A stretch of 64,000 bases of DNA from Agapetus fuscipes (Eukaryota; Arthropoda; Insecta; Trichoptera; Glossosomatidae): NCBI GenBank assembly GCA_951799405.1, contig OX637343.1:7812001-7876000 (forward strand), given 5' to 3'. Of the stretch, positions 49,818 through 60,603 are shown in pieces; position 1 is the stretch's first letter, and the number at the start of each line of letters is the position of its first letter. The notes under the pieces were generated by a model. It had not been told where the DNA came from. It saw only the letters and a list, made by a program, of their open reading frames with translations, and ran no database searches. Position numbers and translations under genes: made by a program.

Positions 49818-52800
49818 ATGGACTGCATAGAAGTAAAACGGGAGCCAAATGATGAGAAAGAATCCAACTGGGAAGTTCCTCTTGAAGAAGGATGTGTCAG
49901 AGAATACGGAATAGACGTTGTGGAGAGTAACATCAAGGCGGAGGCCCTAGACAGAATCAAACAAGAACCTGCATGTGGTGGGGGGGAAGATGTGGTGCTG
50001 GGATTGCTGAAGAGGGAAGATTCCCCGGGCGCTGCTGAGACCTGCACGCAGGGTGAGAGACCTACTGTAACTCTGTCGCCATTCCACTAGGGGTGGCTAG
50101 AGCCTCTGAAGAGTTGTCGCCATTTCTTCCTATCCTTGCATACCTCTTTGCATTGTTTCATTACCATCACCCTTTTCATAAAGTTATTTCCTTTACATTC
50201 ACTGTAAGCATCACTTGAGGTTGACAGGCAGCGCTGTCGGTGGTTGATCAAGGAGGCTAAGACCCATCACAGGTTGTTGTGCCAGTGATTATGATGATGA
50301 ATCGGAATGAAATCAATGTTTGGTGGCCACTGTCAAAATAACTCAGTTTGAAGAGTGCTTAAATTTCATACCGAGAGCTCGGGTTTGAATCTCACCCAAG
50401 AAATGAGTACCAGCTCCCTTGGGAGTTGACGTAAGGCCGGCTCCCTTACCTGTATAAATACATAGTTTCTAGTGATGCAACGAATAGTGTATTCGGTCAT
50501 ACAGGGTCCATTATGAAAGCAATGAGCATTTTCTGGGAAAAATACATTTATTCATTGTAACGGTACAAATTCTTAATATTCTTCAAAATACTCTCCCCCC
50601 ACATTAATACACTTGCGGAGACGTGTCTGCCATGCCTGGAAGGCACCCTGGAACTCCTCGACGGGAATGTCTCTTAAGAACGTTGTGACATGATTTTGGA
50701 TCGTTTCCACGGACGCCCAATTCTTACCATTCAGTTCTGTCTTCAGTCGGGGAAACATAAAAAAGTCACACAGAGCCAAGTCGGGACTGTAAGAGGGCTG
50801 CGGAACCCCCGGATTGTTGCTCTCGAAGTTCTTTTCGGTTGTGCGCCAACACTTTCGGCACCAACTTCGCACAGACCTTGCGCATTTGCAGATCCTCGGT
50901 CACTATCCCATGTACCGCAAATGTGGACATCGCACGTTTAATAATAAAGAGCAATAACTCAAAAAACATGAATGTTGGGAAATCACGTTTGAAGTTCAGA
51001 CAGCCAGTACAACTTGTATGGGATGAAAAAGGCGGCCGATGCTTTATCTCGGTCATCTTTGTCCAAATTGAACGGCTGTCGCATTCTACCTATTCTTCTC
51101 GCATTGTTCTTGCGTTTTATTACAAAATCTCGATTTTCCCAATTTTCGAGTTATTTCTCTTTATTATTAAACGTGCGACATGTTTAAGGTGTCAGTGATT
51201 TGCTGGATGCTCAATCGACGATCGGAATGCATAACTTCTTGCACACGATTCACGTTTTCGTCGGTTCTGGCCGTTGTTGGGCGTCCAGAATGTGATTCGT
51301 CGGCGATCTCCTCCCAGCCCTCTTTGAACGCCTTGTGCCATTTTCCGGACTGTGACCTTGAAATGCAGTCCTCCTTAAAGGCCTCTTGAAGCATCTGGAA
51401 TGTTTCGGTTGCGTATCGCGCACACAAAACTTGATTGCGTATCGCTGTTCAAGCGAACGCTCCATTGTGTTTAACATGTTTTTATGAATTACAATGAAAC
51501 TATACACATTCAATGAAATAAAAATCATTTTAATAATTCGTGAAATAAGCAACTCCATGGGAACAGGTGGCATGGTTCCAAAAAAACAGAGGCAGCGTTA
51601 CTTAGTCTTACAGCCAACAAAATGTAGGATTTATTCACGAAATGCTGTTTTCAAATGTTCAAAATTTTAATTTTTTAACTCCAATTGCATTTCACAATGG
51701 TAATGGAGAGAGCATCGGAGTTCTTATATTTTAAATTGGTATTCGGCCATATGTTCTATGCGGTATTTGAATGAATACGTAAAAAGTTGCCGAATACCGA
51801 ATAGGTAGTTACCAAATATTCATTGCAACGCTTTTTAACATATGATAACGCAATAACGCGGAAGTCCCGGTCTTACGTTAGCGTCTTACGTTATGTGACT
51901 TCCCCTTTTTGCGCCACTCGCTATGCAAAATTTCACTCATTGATGGAGATTTTTTTTTCTTGTTATGCAAATTACTCATTATGAGAGGTGCTCATAAAGA
52001 GAGGCTCCACTGTATTGTACATTTATTTGTGTGTTTTATTTCAAAACTTGATCTCATAGAGTGGAAAGATCTAAGGAAACCTCTATTATTTGCAGATTAC
52101 AATTCTGATTGTGAATCCGTCGCAGGGACAAGCAAGAGCCACCATCGCAGACACACAGCCTCAGAGAGCGGGCCATCCACCTCAACAGATCTACAACAAA
52201 TAAGCACTCACAAAGAAAGTGAACCAGCTAACACAAAAACAAACAAAACTAAAAAGTCCTCATTTATACTCTTTCCTTGTGATCAGTGTAGTTACAGGAG
52301 TAAAACTAAACTTGGCATTAATAAACACATACTTATAAAACATAAAGGACAAAAGCCATACGCCTGTGATCAATGTGATTACAAATCTCCCTACTTAGCC
52401 AATTTAAAAACTCATAAATATACACACACTGGTAATAAACCATTTGCTTGTGATCAGTGTGACTATAGATCCGTCCATTCAAGCACTATGAAAACACACA
52501 AATTTAAACACACTGGGCAAAAGCCATACGTTTGTGATCAGTGTGATTTCACTGCTGCAAAATCAGCAACTTTAAAGAGTCACAAATTAAAACACTCTGG
52601 AGTTGAATCATTTGCTTGTGATCAATGCGATTATAAAGCTACGCAGTTGATTTTGATGAAATCTCATAGATTAATACATTTGGATAATAAACCTTTTGCT
52701 TGTGATCATTGTGATTATAGAACTAGGTACAAGTCATCTTTAAAATCTCATATATTGAAACATTTAACATTTGAAAAAACATTCACTTGTGATCAGTGTG

Positions 52801-53531
52801 ATTATAAATCTAGAGAATTGGGTACTTTGAACTCTCACAAATTAACACATTCTGGTCTTCAATCGTTTTCATGTAATCATTGTGATTTTAAGACAACCTT
52901 GATAAAGTCATTCAAAAAACACAAGTTAACACATACTAAAAACAAACCACATGCATGTAATCAATGTAATTATAAAGCTTCACATCCAAGTTATTTGTTT
53001 TCTCACATTTTAACACACTCAGAAAATAAAGTGTATGTTTGCGATCAGTGCGACTATAAATCCGTACGCTTGGGTAACTTAAAATCCCACAAACTGACAC
53101 ACAGCAAACTGAAATCATATGCATGTGACCAGTGTGATTATAAAACTGCCGTGTTGAAAACATTGCAATCCCACAAATTAACACACACTGGGTACAAACC
53201 GTTTGCTTGTGATCAGTGTGACTACAAAGCTGCACAAATGAGCACGTTAAATTCTCACAAACTTATACACTCAGGGCAAAAACCCTTCGCTTGTGATGAA
53301 TGTGATTATAGATGCGCAGAGATGAAAACATTGAAAAGACACAAATTAACACACACTGGGGACAGACCATACGCTTGTGATGAATGTGATTATAAAGCAA
53401 CACAATCGGGTACTTTAAAAGCTCATAAATTGAGGCATTTGACATCAAAGCAATATAATTGTGACCAGTGTGATTATAAAACTGGAAATAAAAAGAAATT
53501 GAAATCTCATTCATACATACACTCATGCTAA
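49818..53531 (+). CDS. C2H2 zinc-finger protein with 15 tandem fingers
   Basis: Two coding exons, 49818-50052 and 52096-53531, joined phase 1 to phase 1; 556 residues. Exon 1 (residues 1-78) has no fingers but four Val/Ile/Leu-Lys-x-Glu sites (VKRE, IKAE, IKQE, LKRE), the SUMO acceptor consensus. Exon 2 opens with a Ser/Thr/Lys-rich linker and then 15 fingers in 28-residue steps, most of the form CDQCDYK...L-x-H-K-L-x-H with TGxKP/SGxKP-type linkers. All fingers have the C2H2 set. The protein ends in the last finger plus Ser-Cys. Presumably a nuclear DNA-binding regulator; targets are unknown. Upstream in-frame codons of exon 2 in the intron are not needed. The 2-kb intron holds a mariner remnant. 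Confidence 0.88.
50060..50200 (-). mobile_element. LINE 3' fragment in the zinc-finger intron
   Basis: GTCGCCATTCCACTAGGGGTGG, AGAGCCTCTGAAGAGTTG and CATACCTCTTTGCATTGTTTC match 54085-54180 and 61490-61560; all three are the minus strand of one LINE tail. Confidence 0.6.
50345..50480 (+). mobile_element. SINE-B fragment
   Basis: GAGAGCTCGGGTTTGAATCTC, then TGAGTACCAGCTCCCTTGGG and GTAAGGCCGGCTCCCTTACC. The middle is deleted. Confidence 0.55.
50573..51465 (-). pseudogene. Mariner-like transposase pseudogene
   Basis: Minus-strand pieces in order: MERSLEQRYAIKFC start, HTH region (KEDCISRSQSGKWHKAF), GRPTTARTDENVNRVQE, RLSIQQITDTLNMS, then after a MITE FAVHGIVTEDLQMRKVCAKL, and finally PQPSYSPDLALCDFFMFP with HVTTFLRDIP. 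The middle catalytic part is deleted, frames shift, and the MITE at 50931-51177 interrupts it. Confidence 0.85.
50931..51177. mobile_element. 247-bp MITE, ACAT target, copy 2
   Basis: Ends CGCACGTTTAATAATAAAG and CTTTATTATTAAACGTGCG with ACAT at 50927-50930 and 51178-51181. Removing element plus one ACAT restores the mariner frame across the junction (TLNMS then TFAVHGI), which proves the insertion. Confidence 0.92.
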
Positions 53532-53994
53532 TAATGTTTAAAATAATATTAATCTCTAAAAAAAGCTTTGATTGAGTCATATAAAACCAAAGGTGGAAAT
53601 GTAGATTTTTTTCTCAAAAACGAAATAAATTAATACAAGGAATGGATGAGAAAATGATTGTGTGTTTCCAGGTATTTTTTTCGTTATTGACCAAAAACCC
53701 CAGATTGTGTCCTTTGGTTCTATTAGAATTAATTCTGAGTGAGCCTGGATCTATTCAACTAATTTAGGGAATTATTTCTAATATTAATGTCATATGCAAC
53801 CTCCTGCTTGGTAAACAAATGTTCTACTCACAAATCAGTTAGAATGCAAGTTCTCTCTTTTTATATACCAGAGTACAAAACATGTACATAAACTCCCCTC
53901 AATCGTGTAAATCAAAAATTTATGGTAGATAGGTACGGCAGCATTCCTAGTGAGTGATTTAGTTTTCATACTTTTTCAATTTACACAATAAGTT
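53532..53994. other. 3' flank of the zinc-finger gene
   Basis: A+T-rich with several AATAAA-like words just after the stop (for example near 53622). No repeat recognised. Confidence 0.4.
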
Positions 53995-54545
53995 CCTTGA
54001 CTAATAGGTTGGTATGAGGCTGACCCTCCATGCTGTAAAAACTTAGTTATTTTTGCCAATGCCACACCGGTTTTAGGCAAACTGTAACTCTCGTCATTCC
54101 GCTATGGGGTGGCCAGAGCCTCTGCAGAGTTGCCTCCATTTCTTCCTTTCCTTACATACCTCTTTCAATTCATTCATATCCATCACCTTTTCATGCATTT
54201 TCTTCTTTTACGCTCACTTTGTATATCCCATTCTTTCACAATCTCCTCAATCTGATCACTCCATACTTTTCTCGGTCGTCCCTTCCCTCTTTTTCCTTTC
54301 ACACTTTCTTTGTATATAAACTTTGTCAGTCTATCATCATTCATTCTTTCCACATGCCCAAACCATCTCATCACATTCTTTTGACGGCAGAAATTGCAAG
54401 GTCTATGTTCATGTGAGGTTTGGTATATTATGTTTGCACACATGCAGCATGTATAGATACAAAACCTTACGAACTTACATGTGTCTGCCTGTGGGCGTTA
54501 ATTATAGGCCTTAATGTCAATATATCTTTGCAACTTAGATTATAA
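53995..54545 (+). repeat. Family C repeat split by a LINE fragment
   Basis: Head CTTGACTAATAGGTTGGTATG to about 54080; body and tail resume at 54385 (GACGGCAGAAATTGCAAGG) and end CAACTTAGATTATAAAT. Confidence 0.65.
54085..54443 (-). mobile_element. LINE C-terminal fragment
   Basis: Minus-strand frame with RWFGHVERMNDDRLTKF, KGKRGKGRPRKVWSDQIEEI and KEWDIQSERKRRKC, the same LINE tail as 41430-41600. It lies inside a family C copy. Truncated at both ends. Confidence 0.7.
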
Positions 54546-54679
54546 ATAATATAGGAGAGTTTATGCAATGTTTTATTCTCGTGATACGGCTTCCACAGGA
54601 AATTGGTCCTGCGATGGAGAAGAATGGGTCTTTCTCCTGAATCACTTACTCTAAGCTATGATGGTCAATTCCTTTATTG

Positions 54680-54835
54680 CAGGGCTTATGTTCATTTGAG
54701 TTTGGTTTTTTATTTTGCAAGTCCACATGCGGCATGTGTAAGCGCGAACTTTTACCTATAATGTGTCTGCTTATGGGAATGCATTTAATTTGAATCTTAA
54801 ATGTAATATGTCTTTGCAACTTAGATTATAGACTA
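54680..54835 (+). repeat. Family C fragment
   Basis: GCAGGGCTTATGTTCATTTGAG to GCAACTTAGATTATAGAC; the head half is missing. Confidence 0.65.
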
Positions 54836-55225
54836 TGGAAATAAATTCACATACGCCCTGTGTCTTTTATATTTATAAGTAGGTAGCCGGTCTGCATTCT
54901 CATAACCTGTATCTGGAATTAATTGTGCAATTTCACCAACTTGGCATTGTGTGTTCTTTAAAAGTAAAATTTGATATCAAATAAAAAACCTTAATCTTAA
55001 AGTAAGTCATTGTTTCAATCTATCACACTCCTTTGGAAGATTTTTTAAACTATACCATCTCTTTGGAGTCGCAATCCGCAGTCGTGAACCTGTTCATGTC
55101 CCGTCTTTTTATGCCGGTTGGAGCATTCTAATTACAGTCGCCCCTCCATCATTAAAGCTGAGATGTACACGGCTTAGATTGAATTAAGATGAAAGCTAAA
55201 TGAGGTTGCTGTTATGACTCTAGGG

Positions 55226-55992
55226 CAGGGGTGCCCATACTTTTTCTTGAGAAGATCGACCTAGCAAAAATTAATGAACAGAAGATCGACATTTAACTGG
55301 AGGAAGGGGGAGGGGGGGGTAGGCATGCATTTTCCAAAAGTACATTTTTTGAGTGGTCAAATGAAATGGGCAACATAACAAATCAGTTGTTGGTGGGTAA
55401 AATTCGTCATCCCTAATGATGGATGATTGAACTTATTGCGCAATATCGATTGATGTCGTCGCGGCCGTAAGTTGGACAGGCCTGCTTTAGCCCATCAACT
55501 ATAACTCATAATTCATAATGTATAAATATTTATTAGAAAGAAATTAGCATACGTAAACCTACATTAAATGCAAAATGTCAAATCTGTATTAAATTTTTAA
55601 TTCTAACATTACAAAAAGAATTAAAAATAATACTGGTGTAATATAAAAATAAAAATTATCTTGATGCTGATGTCGAAGCGTGACATTGGTGGTCCTCCAC
55701 AAAATGTTTGTATTTAGGAATATTCTCAGTTAAAGCTAGACGCAAGCAGGCTGTCAGGTGGTCATTTGTGAGACGAGTACGATATTTTTATTTTATTATT
55801 TTCATATGAGAAAATGCAGACTCGCACAGAGCAGCTATTTGCAGTAGGTACTATTTGATTTATTAACGGATATTTCATTTCAGGTATAGATGATCAATAA
55901 GGATTACCTACTGCCAGAAAAATGTGAAAAATTTAGCTATCCTCGGCGATCGACCTTAAAACGTTTCGCGATCGACCGTTTGGGCACCTCTG
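55226..55992 (-). mobile_element. hAT element, deletion derivative
   Basis: Terminal repeats CAGGGGTGCCCATAC and GTTTGGGCACCTCTG. An 8-bp direct duplication CTCTAGGG is at 55218-55225 and 55993-56000. Length 767 bp. GATCGACCT/AAGATCGAC subterminal repeats occur at both ends. Contains a transposase remnant on the minus strand. Confidence 0.92.
55656..55850 (-). pseudogene. hAT transposase C-terminus remnant (ZBED/Charlie-like)
   Basis: Minus-strand frame: AALCESAFSHMKIIK, an in-frame stop, KYRTRLTNDHLTACLRLAL, then ENIPKYKHFVEDHQCH and a terminal stop. The CESAFS-MK-IKSK-RxRLTDEHL pattern is the hAT C-terminal dimerisation region. Confidence 0.8.
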
Positions 55993-56307
55993 CTCTAGGG
56001 CCTTCAATCTGATAAAATCAATCAAAATTATTCACAACAAATGTTGATCCATGGGTAAGCTTTTCATGGGTCAGAAAATTTTAGAAATTCAGCTGACATC
56101 ACATTGAACTATCAATAAATAAATATCAGACTGGTTTTATTTGGTGAGACTTGTTTTTGTGTAAATTACAGATGGAATTACACCTCAAGAACCTCCGCAT
56201 GCTTGATCGTCGATAGTCAAGATGAAACTCTCCCTGCTCCTCCTTCAATATGAACCTCCCTGTATACTACATCATCATCATCAGAAGCCCCCTGTCTTGC
56301 TTCATTA

Positions 56308-56949
56308 TGGGGCTTCCACACGCTTGCCAACCCATTACAAGTCAAGCGTGTGGACGGCCGTTTGGCTCAGCTGGGGGCGTGGATTATGCCGCCTTGGCTC
56401 GGCTTGTCGCCGATCTGACCAGAGTCGGTTTTTTGACGCAAGTCATGGGGCTTCCACACGCTTGCCAACCCATCACAAGTCAAGCGCACAGTGTGTCGTC
56501 TAGAACATGCTAGCTGGACAAAATTTTGTCTAATGGACTAATTTTGTCCAGCTAGCATGTTCTAGACGACACACTGTGCGCTTGACTTGTGATGGGTTGG
56601 CAAGCGTGTGGAAGCCCCATCAAAGGGAATTCACGCATGCGCATGCCAGGCACACACATACTTGTGCGCGCGCATTCTGGTACGGTACGGTTTCTATGAA
56701 TTTTGATCATCCACCATCGTCTTTGCCGAATTATTCGTTTCTTTTTAGTTTCTCTCTTTTTGTTTTTAAATAAAAATTAGTTTATCCAAATGTTATAGCT
56801 AAAAGCTGGACGTCCGCCATGCTTGCTTATTCTAACACACACAGACGCACGCACAAGCATGTGGATGACCCTGTTTGGTTTTCAAATAGCTTGCAAGCGC
56901 TTGCAAGCCCTTGCCTCAAGGCGTTTGCCGCAAGCGTGTGGATGCCCCA
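56308..56949. mobile_element. TTA-bounded element E1 (first of three abutting units)
   Basis: Starts TGGGGCTTCCACACGCTTGC just after TTA (56305-56307) and ends GCGTGTGGATGCCCCA just before TTA (56950-56952). Without the nested 174-bp foldback and its duplicated triplet it is about 465 bp. Close to E2 throughout. Confidence 0.8.
56446..56619. mobile_element. 174-bp foldback element inside E1
   Basis: Near-perfect palindrome with ends TGGGGCTTCCACACGC and GCGTGTGGAAGCCCCA. TCA is duplicated at 56443-56445 and 56620-56622. The uninterrupted target GCAAGTCAAAGGGAATTC is present in E2 near 57083-57100. Confidence 0.93.
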
Positions 56950-56952
56950 TTA

Positions 56953-57427
56953 TGGGGCTTCCACACGCTTGCCAACTCTTTACAAGTCGAGCGTGTGGAC
57001 GGCCGTTTGGCTCAGCTGGGGGCGTGGCTTATACCGCCTTGGCTCGGCTTGTCGCCGATCCGACCAGAGTCGGTTTTTTGACGCAAGTCAAAGGGAATTC
57101 ACGCATGCGCATGCCAGGCACACACATACTTGTGCGCGCGCATTCTGGTGCGGTACGGTTTCTATGAATTTTGATCATCCACCATCGTCTTTGCCGAATT
57201 ATTCGCTTCATTTTAGTTTCTCTCTTTTTGTTTTGTTTTTTTTTTAAATAAAAATAAGTTTATCTAAATGTCATAGCTAAAAGCTGGACGTCCGCCATGC
57301 TTGCTTATTCTAACACACACAGACGCACGCACAAGCGTGTGGATGACCCTGTTTGGTTTTCCAAGAGCTTGCAAGCGCTTGCAAGCCCTTGCCTCAAGGC
57401 GTTTGCCGCAAGCGTGTGGATGCCCCA
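56953..57427. mobile_element. TTA-bounded element E2
   Basis: 475 bp, same ends as E1, separated from E1 by one TTA and from E3 by one TTA (57428-57430). Contains the intact target of the foldback and the motif CTTGCAAGCGCTTGCAAG near its right end. Confidence 0.85.
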
Positions 57428-57517
57428 TTATGGGGCTTCCACACGCTTGCCAACCCATCACAAGTCAAGCGCACAGTGTGTCGTCTAGAACATGCTAGCT
57501 GGACAAAATTTTGTCTA

Positions 57518-58946
57518 TAATAATAATAATAATTGGACAATTTGTATACAGCGCCGTTTAGTGGCACTAGCCACCCCAAGGGCGCTTTTATGTGTTGAAG
57601 CTTCTGTTAAACAAATGTGTCTTAAGCAACTTCCTGAAACTGCCAACACTGGTCTCTGTTCTCAACTCCAGAGGTAGACTATTCCAGCAGGATGGACCAG
57701 CCGAACTAAAAGCCCTGTCTCCGAAACCAGTTCTGTTCCGTCGAAGAGGCAGTTGAAGCCTGTTTACGGCGTCACTCTGTGCAGAACGAAGAGTGCATCG
57801 TTTTCCACCTATCTGGTCGACTCTGCACAATTCACACAAGTACGATGGGGCAACTCCTCTGAGGGCATTAAAAACAGAAACACATATTTTGTACTCAATC
57901 CTCTCTGGGACTCGCAGCCAATGAAGGCGCCGCAACAGAGGAGAGACATGGTCAGTTTTTCGTCCTCCTAAAAGTAATTTGGCTGCAGCATTAAAGACGG
58001 ATTGCAGTCTAGACTGCTGAAACCTTGGAAGACCCCAGAACAGACCATTGCAATAATCCAGTCTCGACACAACAAAGGACGCAATGAGAATCTTAGCAGC
58101 TTCGGATGTCAAACAGTTTCTGACCCATCTCAACTGCCTCAGGTGAAAAAAACAGGAGCTCACAGTCGAGCTTATTTGCGTACTCATGGAGAGAGTGTTG
58201 TCAAGATGGACCCCAAGAAACTTAATTGAGCTAGATGGATATACATCCAGGCCCATTACTTTAATTGGTGAAGAGCCAAGCAAGTGTTTCCTACCAGGAG
58301 ACGACATCCAGATGAATTCTGTCTTGTCTGGATTCATTCTAAGGCGACACCTTGCCATCCACTCAGCCACCACTTCAATGCACCGGACCATCTCAAGACT
58401 ACAGGCATCTGTCATAGATGGCTGACAGAAACGACAAAGTAGAATATCATCAGCATAAGAATAGTAGCTGGTGCCGTTCATCAGTACAGTGCTCTCAAGA
58501 TCATTTGTGTACAGGGTAAAAAGTAAAGGCCCGAGCACAGATCCCTGAGGCACACCACAGTCCATGGGCATACCTGATGACTCACCATCAACATCCACAG
58601 TCTGACATCTGCCTTTCAGATATGAAGATAGCAATTTAGATACTCCTCCTCGGACTCCGTACAACCTATCAAGCTTAGTGATGAGTATACTGTGATCAAC
58701 AGTGTCGAAGGCAGCGCTCATGTCAAGTACTGCCACCATGGCAAGAGCACCGTCCCCAACCGCAGCTATCACATCATTCACAATGCGAAGTAAGGCAGTC
58801 TCAGTGGAATGAGCTTTTCTATATGCTGACTGAAACTTAGACAGATATCCGCCTCGCTCCATGTGCTGAGTGAGTTGCCAAACAACGGCCTTCTCAATAA
58901 TTTTCGATATAAAAGGAACTACACCTGGTAAAGGAACTACACCCTC
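57518..58946 (-). mobile_element. 5'-truncated LINE (CR1/Rex-like)
   Basis: The minus-strand 3' end is a (ATT)n run at 57518-57535. The element is cut short at its 5' end near 58946, where the Harbinger-like element now lies. It carries the open frame at 57588-58862, extended upstream by VVPFISKIIEKAVVWQLTQH. Confidence 0.88.
57588..58862 (-). CDS. LINE reverse transcriptase, C-terminal 424 residues
   Basis: Uninterrupted frame with RT blocks in order: QSAYRKAHSTETAL, MSAAFDTVDHSIL (first catalytic Asp), GVPQGSVLGPLLFTLYTND, SYADDILL (YADD active site), MNPDKTEFIW and IKFLGVHLD. Then comes a tail with SLAPSYL-type and RAFSSAGPSCWNSLPLELR words ending RSFNT. The endonuclease domain and N-terminus of the polyprotein are missing, so it cannot work alone. 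It codes for a transposon protein, not a host gene. Frame preservation suggests a fairly recent copy. Confidence 0.88.
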   Translation of the reverse strand: MERGGYLSKFQSAYRKAHSTETALLRIVNDVIAAVGDGALAMVAVLDMSAAFDTVDHSILITKLDRLYGVRGGVSKLLSSYLKGRCQTVDVDGESSGMPMDCGVPQGSVLGPLLFTLYTNDLESTVLMNGTSYYSYADDILLCRFCQPSMTDACSLEMVRCIEVVAEWMARCRLRMNPDKTEFIWMSSPGRKHLLGSSPIKVMGLDVYPSSSIKFLGVHLDNTLSMSTQISSTVSSCFFHLRQLRWVRNCLTSEAAKILIASFVVSRLDYCNGLFWGLPRFQQSRLQSVFNAAAKLLLGGRKTDHVSPLLRRLHWLRVPERIEYKICVSVFNALRGVAPSYLCELCRVDQIGGKRCTLRSAQSDAVNRLQLPLRRNRTGFGDRAFSSAGPSCWNSLPLELRTETSVGSFRKLLKTHLFNRSFNT

Positions 58947-58949
58947 TAA

Positions 58950-60603
58950 AGGCTAGTTCGCACAAGGCCACTGATTTAGTCAAGTAACGAGTAATTTAGT
59001 AGTGGGCGGGGCGCTACTCGCCCGTGAAGCGTTCGCATTACGGTCCAGTACAGTACACAAGTGCGAAGTTGGCTGCAGAAAGCCCTTTCTATAATGGCGG
59101 AAAATTTGAATTGGCTGCAGTTTGAAAATATTAATTGAGTATTAAAATCATGTTATTATAAAGCCCTTTAAATTGGCTATGGTTTGGTAATAATAACTGA
59201 TTTATGCCCGGCCACCTAGCTAGGAGCCTGTTTAGCAAACAACTTCGAAACTCGACTTTTGTAAATTCGAAATGTATTTTATGGTTTATAAAATAATATA
59301 CACATTTTAAATAAAAACAACACATGACTATTTGATGTTTATAATAATATCTACCATTTACGCTGCAAACATTATTTTTTAATTGAATTTTTATCTTTTC
59401 AATGATGTGTACAAAGTATATTTTGTATGCACACACTATAATACGGCTCTAGTCTGCAGCTGCATTCAGATGCATTTCTCTGTTGCGTTTTTCGTTGTTG
59501 ACAATTAACATCAATATTCAACATGTAAAATCGGCATTTTCAAATACACGGCGGTCACCAATCAATTATCAAGTTAAAGAAGAAACATGGTTCAACTTTT
59601 CAGAGGCTGACCGCGAGAAACTTGTTCAATCCTGCTACATACGCCTCTCACGTCTGTCACAGATATACCAGCTGATGGCTTACAGTGGCATAAAATTGTA
59701 ATGCCTCTAATTAGTTATCCCCGTGTGTCACTGAATTGTTTCTGTACAAAACAATAAGTAACAATCCATCTGAAGGATATCATAAGGCCTGTGATATGAC
59801 AAATTTATGGTAGGTACCTATAAACATCGATCAATGTAAAAGATCGATGTTTTTAAATACGTAATAAATTCATGGACGATAATAGTTATTTCCACAACAT
59901 CTTTACCAAAACTATATTTGTACAGCTCTATTGTCAGCAAGGAGCTACATGATTGTATTTTTGACAGCTGATATCCGCACCAAAAATCGATGTCATACTA
60001 TTCTTATCGAAAAAAAATTACCTTTCTCAAAACTTTTTGGACGTAGATAAGTCCTAGCAACTTCTATATTCTCAAGAGTTTCTAAAAAACCAAGGATATC
60101 GGTGTGCATATCCACTTATTTACAGTTTAAACATGACATAACCTCACTGACAGGTCGCTAAGTTTAGAGAGCGGAACATCGGGCTCGCAAATATTAGAAG
60201 TTCTTAAGTACTTAAATATTTTTAAACAGCACTTTATCTTTAAATATTCTTGCTGAAAACGGGCATTATCTTTTCAAACTGCAGCCAATTTAAATTGCCG
60301 CCATTCTTGCATTTCCGTTTCCCCGCCAAGAGTGAGCGGCCAATGGCGCGGCCGCTAGTAAACTCGACTCGGACTCGGGCTTTTCCGTGGCTCTTCGGAC
60401 TCGGACTTTTCCGTGGCTTCTCGGCAACACTCGCCCACGGACGGTGGGCGGGGCCGCTACTTGCCCGAAAAAATAGAATGAAATGGATCGGCTTGACTTA
60501 ACCATTGACTTAACTACTGGACTAAATTGTTGGGGTTCGCACACGTTTAGCCACTAAATTACTCGTTACTTGACTAAATTACTCGCCTTGTCCGAACCAG
60601 CCT
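58950..60603. mobile_element. 1.65-kb PIF/Harbinger-like non-autonomous element
   Basis: Ends AGGCTAGTTCGCACAAGGC and GCCTTGTCCGAACCAGCCT; TAA at 58947-58949 and 60604-60606. Subterminal inverted repeats extend inwards (GTCAAGTAACGAGTAATTTAG, AATGGCGG...GGCTGCAGTTTG and their complements near 60270-60600). No transposase frame was recognised; the small frame at 59483-59701 has no known motif. Confidence 0.85.

Noticed and set aside
52936..53580. Antisense frames opposite the zinc-finger exon
   Set aside because: They follow the 84-bp finger period on the wrong strand (regular C-x-H-like shadows) and have no independent signal.
56219..57498. Open frames of 60-140 codons in the E1/E2 elements
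   Set aside because: They arise from G+C-rich repeated MITE sequence. The same peptides recur only because the DNA repeats, and no domain is present.
57588..58862. LINE as an active autonomous element
   Set aside because: The frame is open, but the endonuclease and N-terminal parts are absent and the 5' end is truncated.
59483..59701. Gene inside the Harbinger-like element
   Set aside because: 72-codon frame without recognised motif, inside a non-autonomous element; insufficient support.
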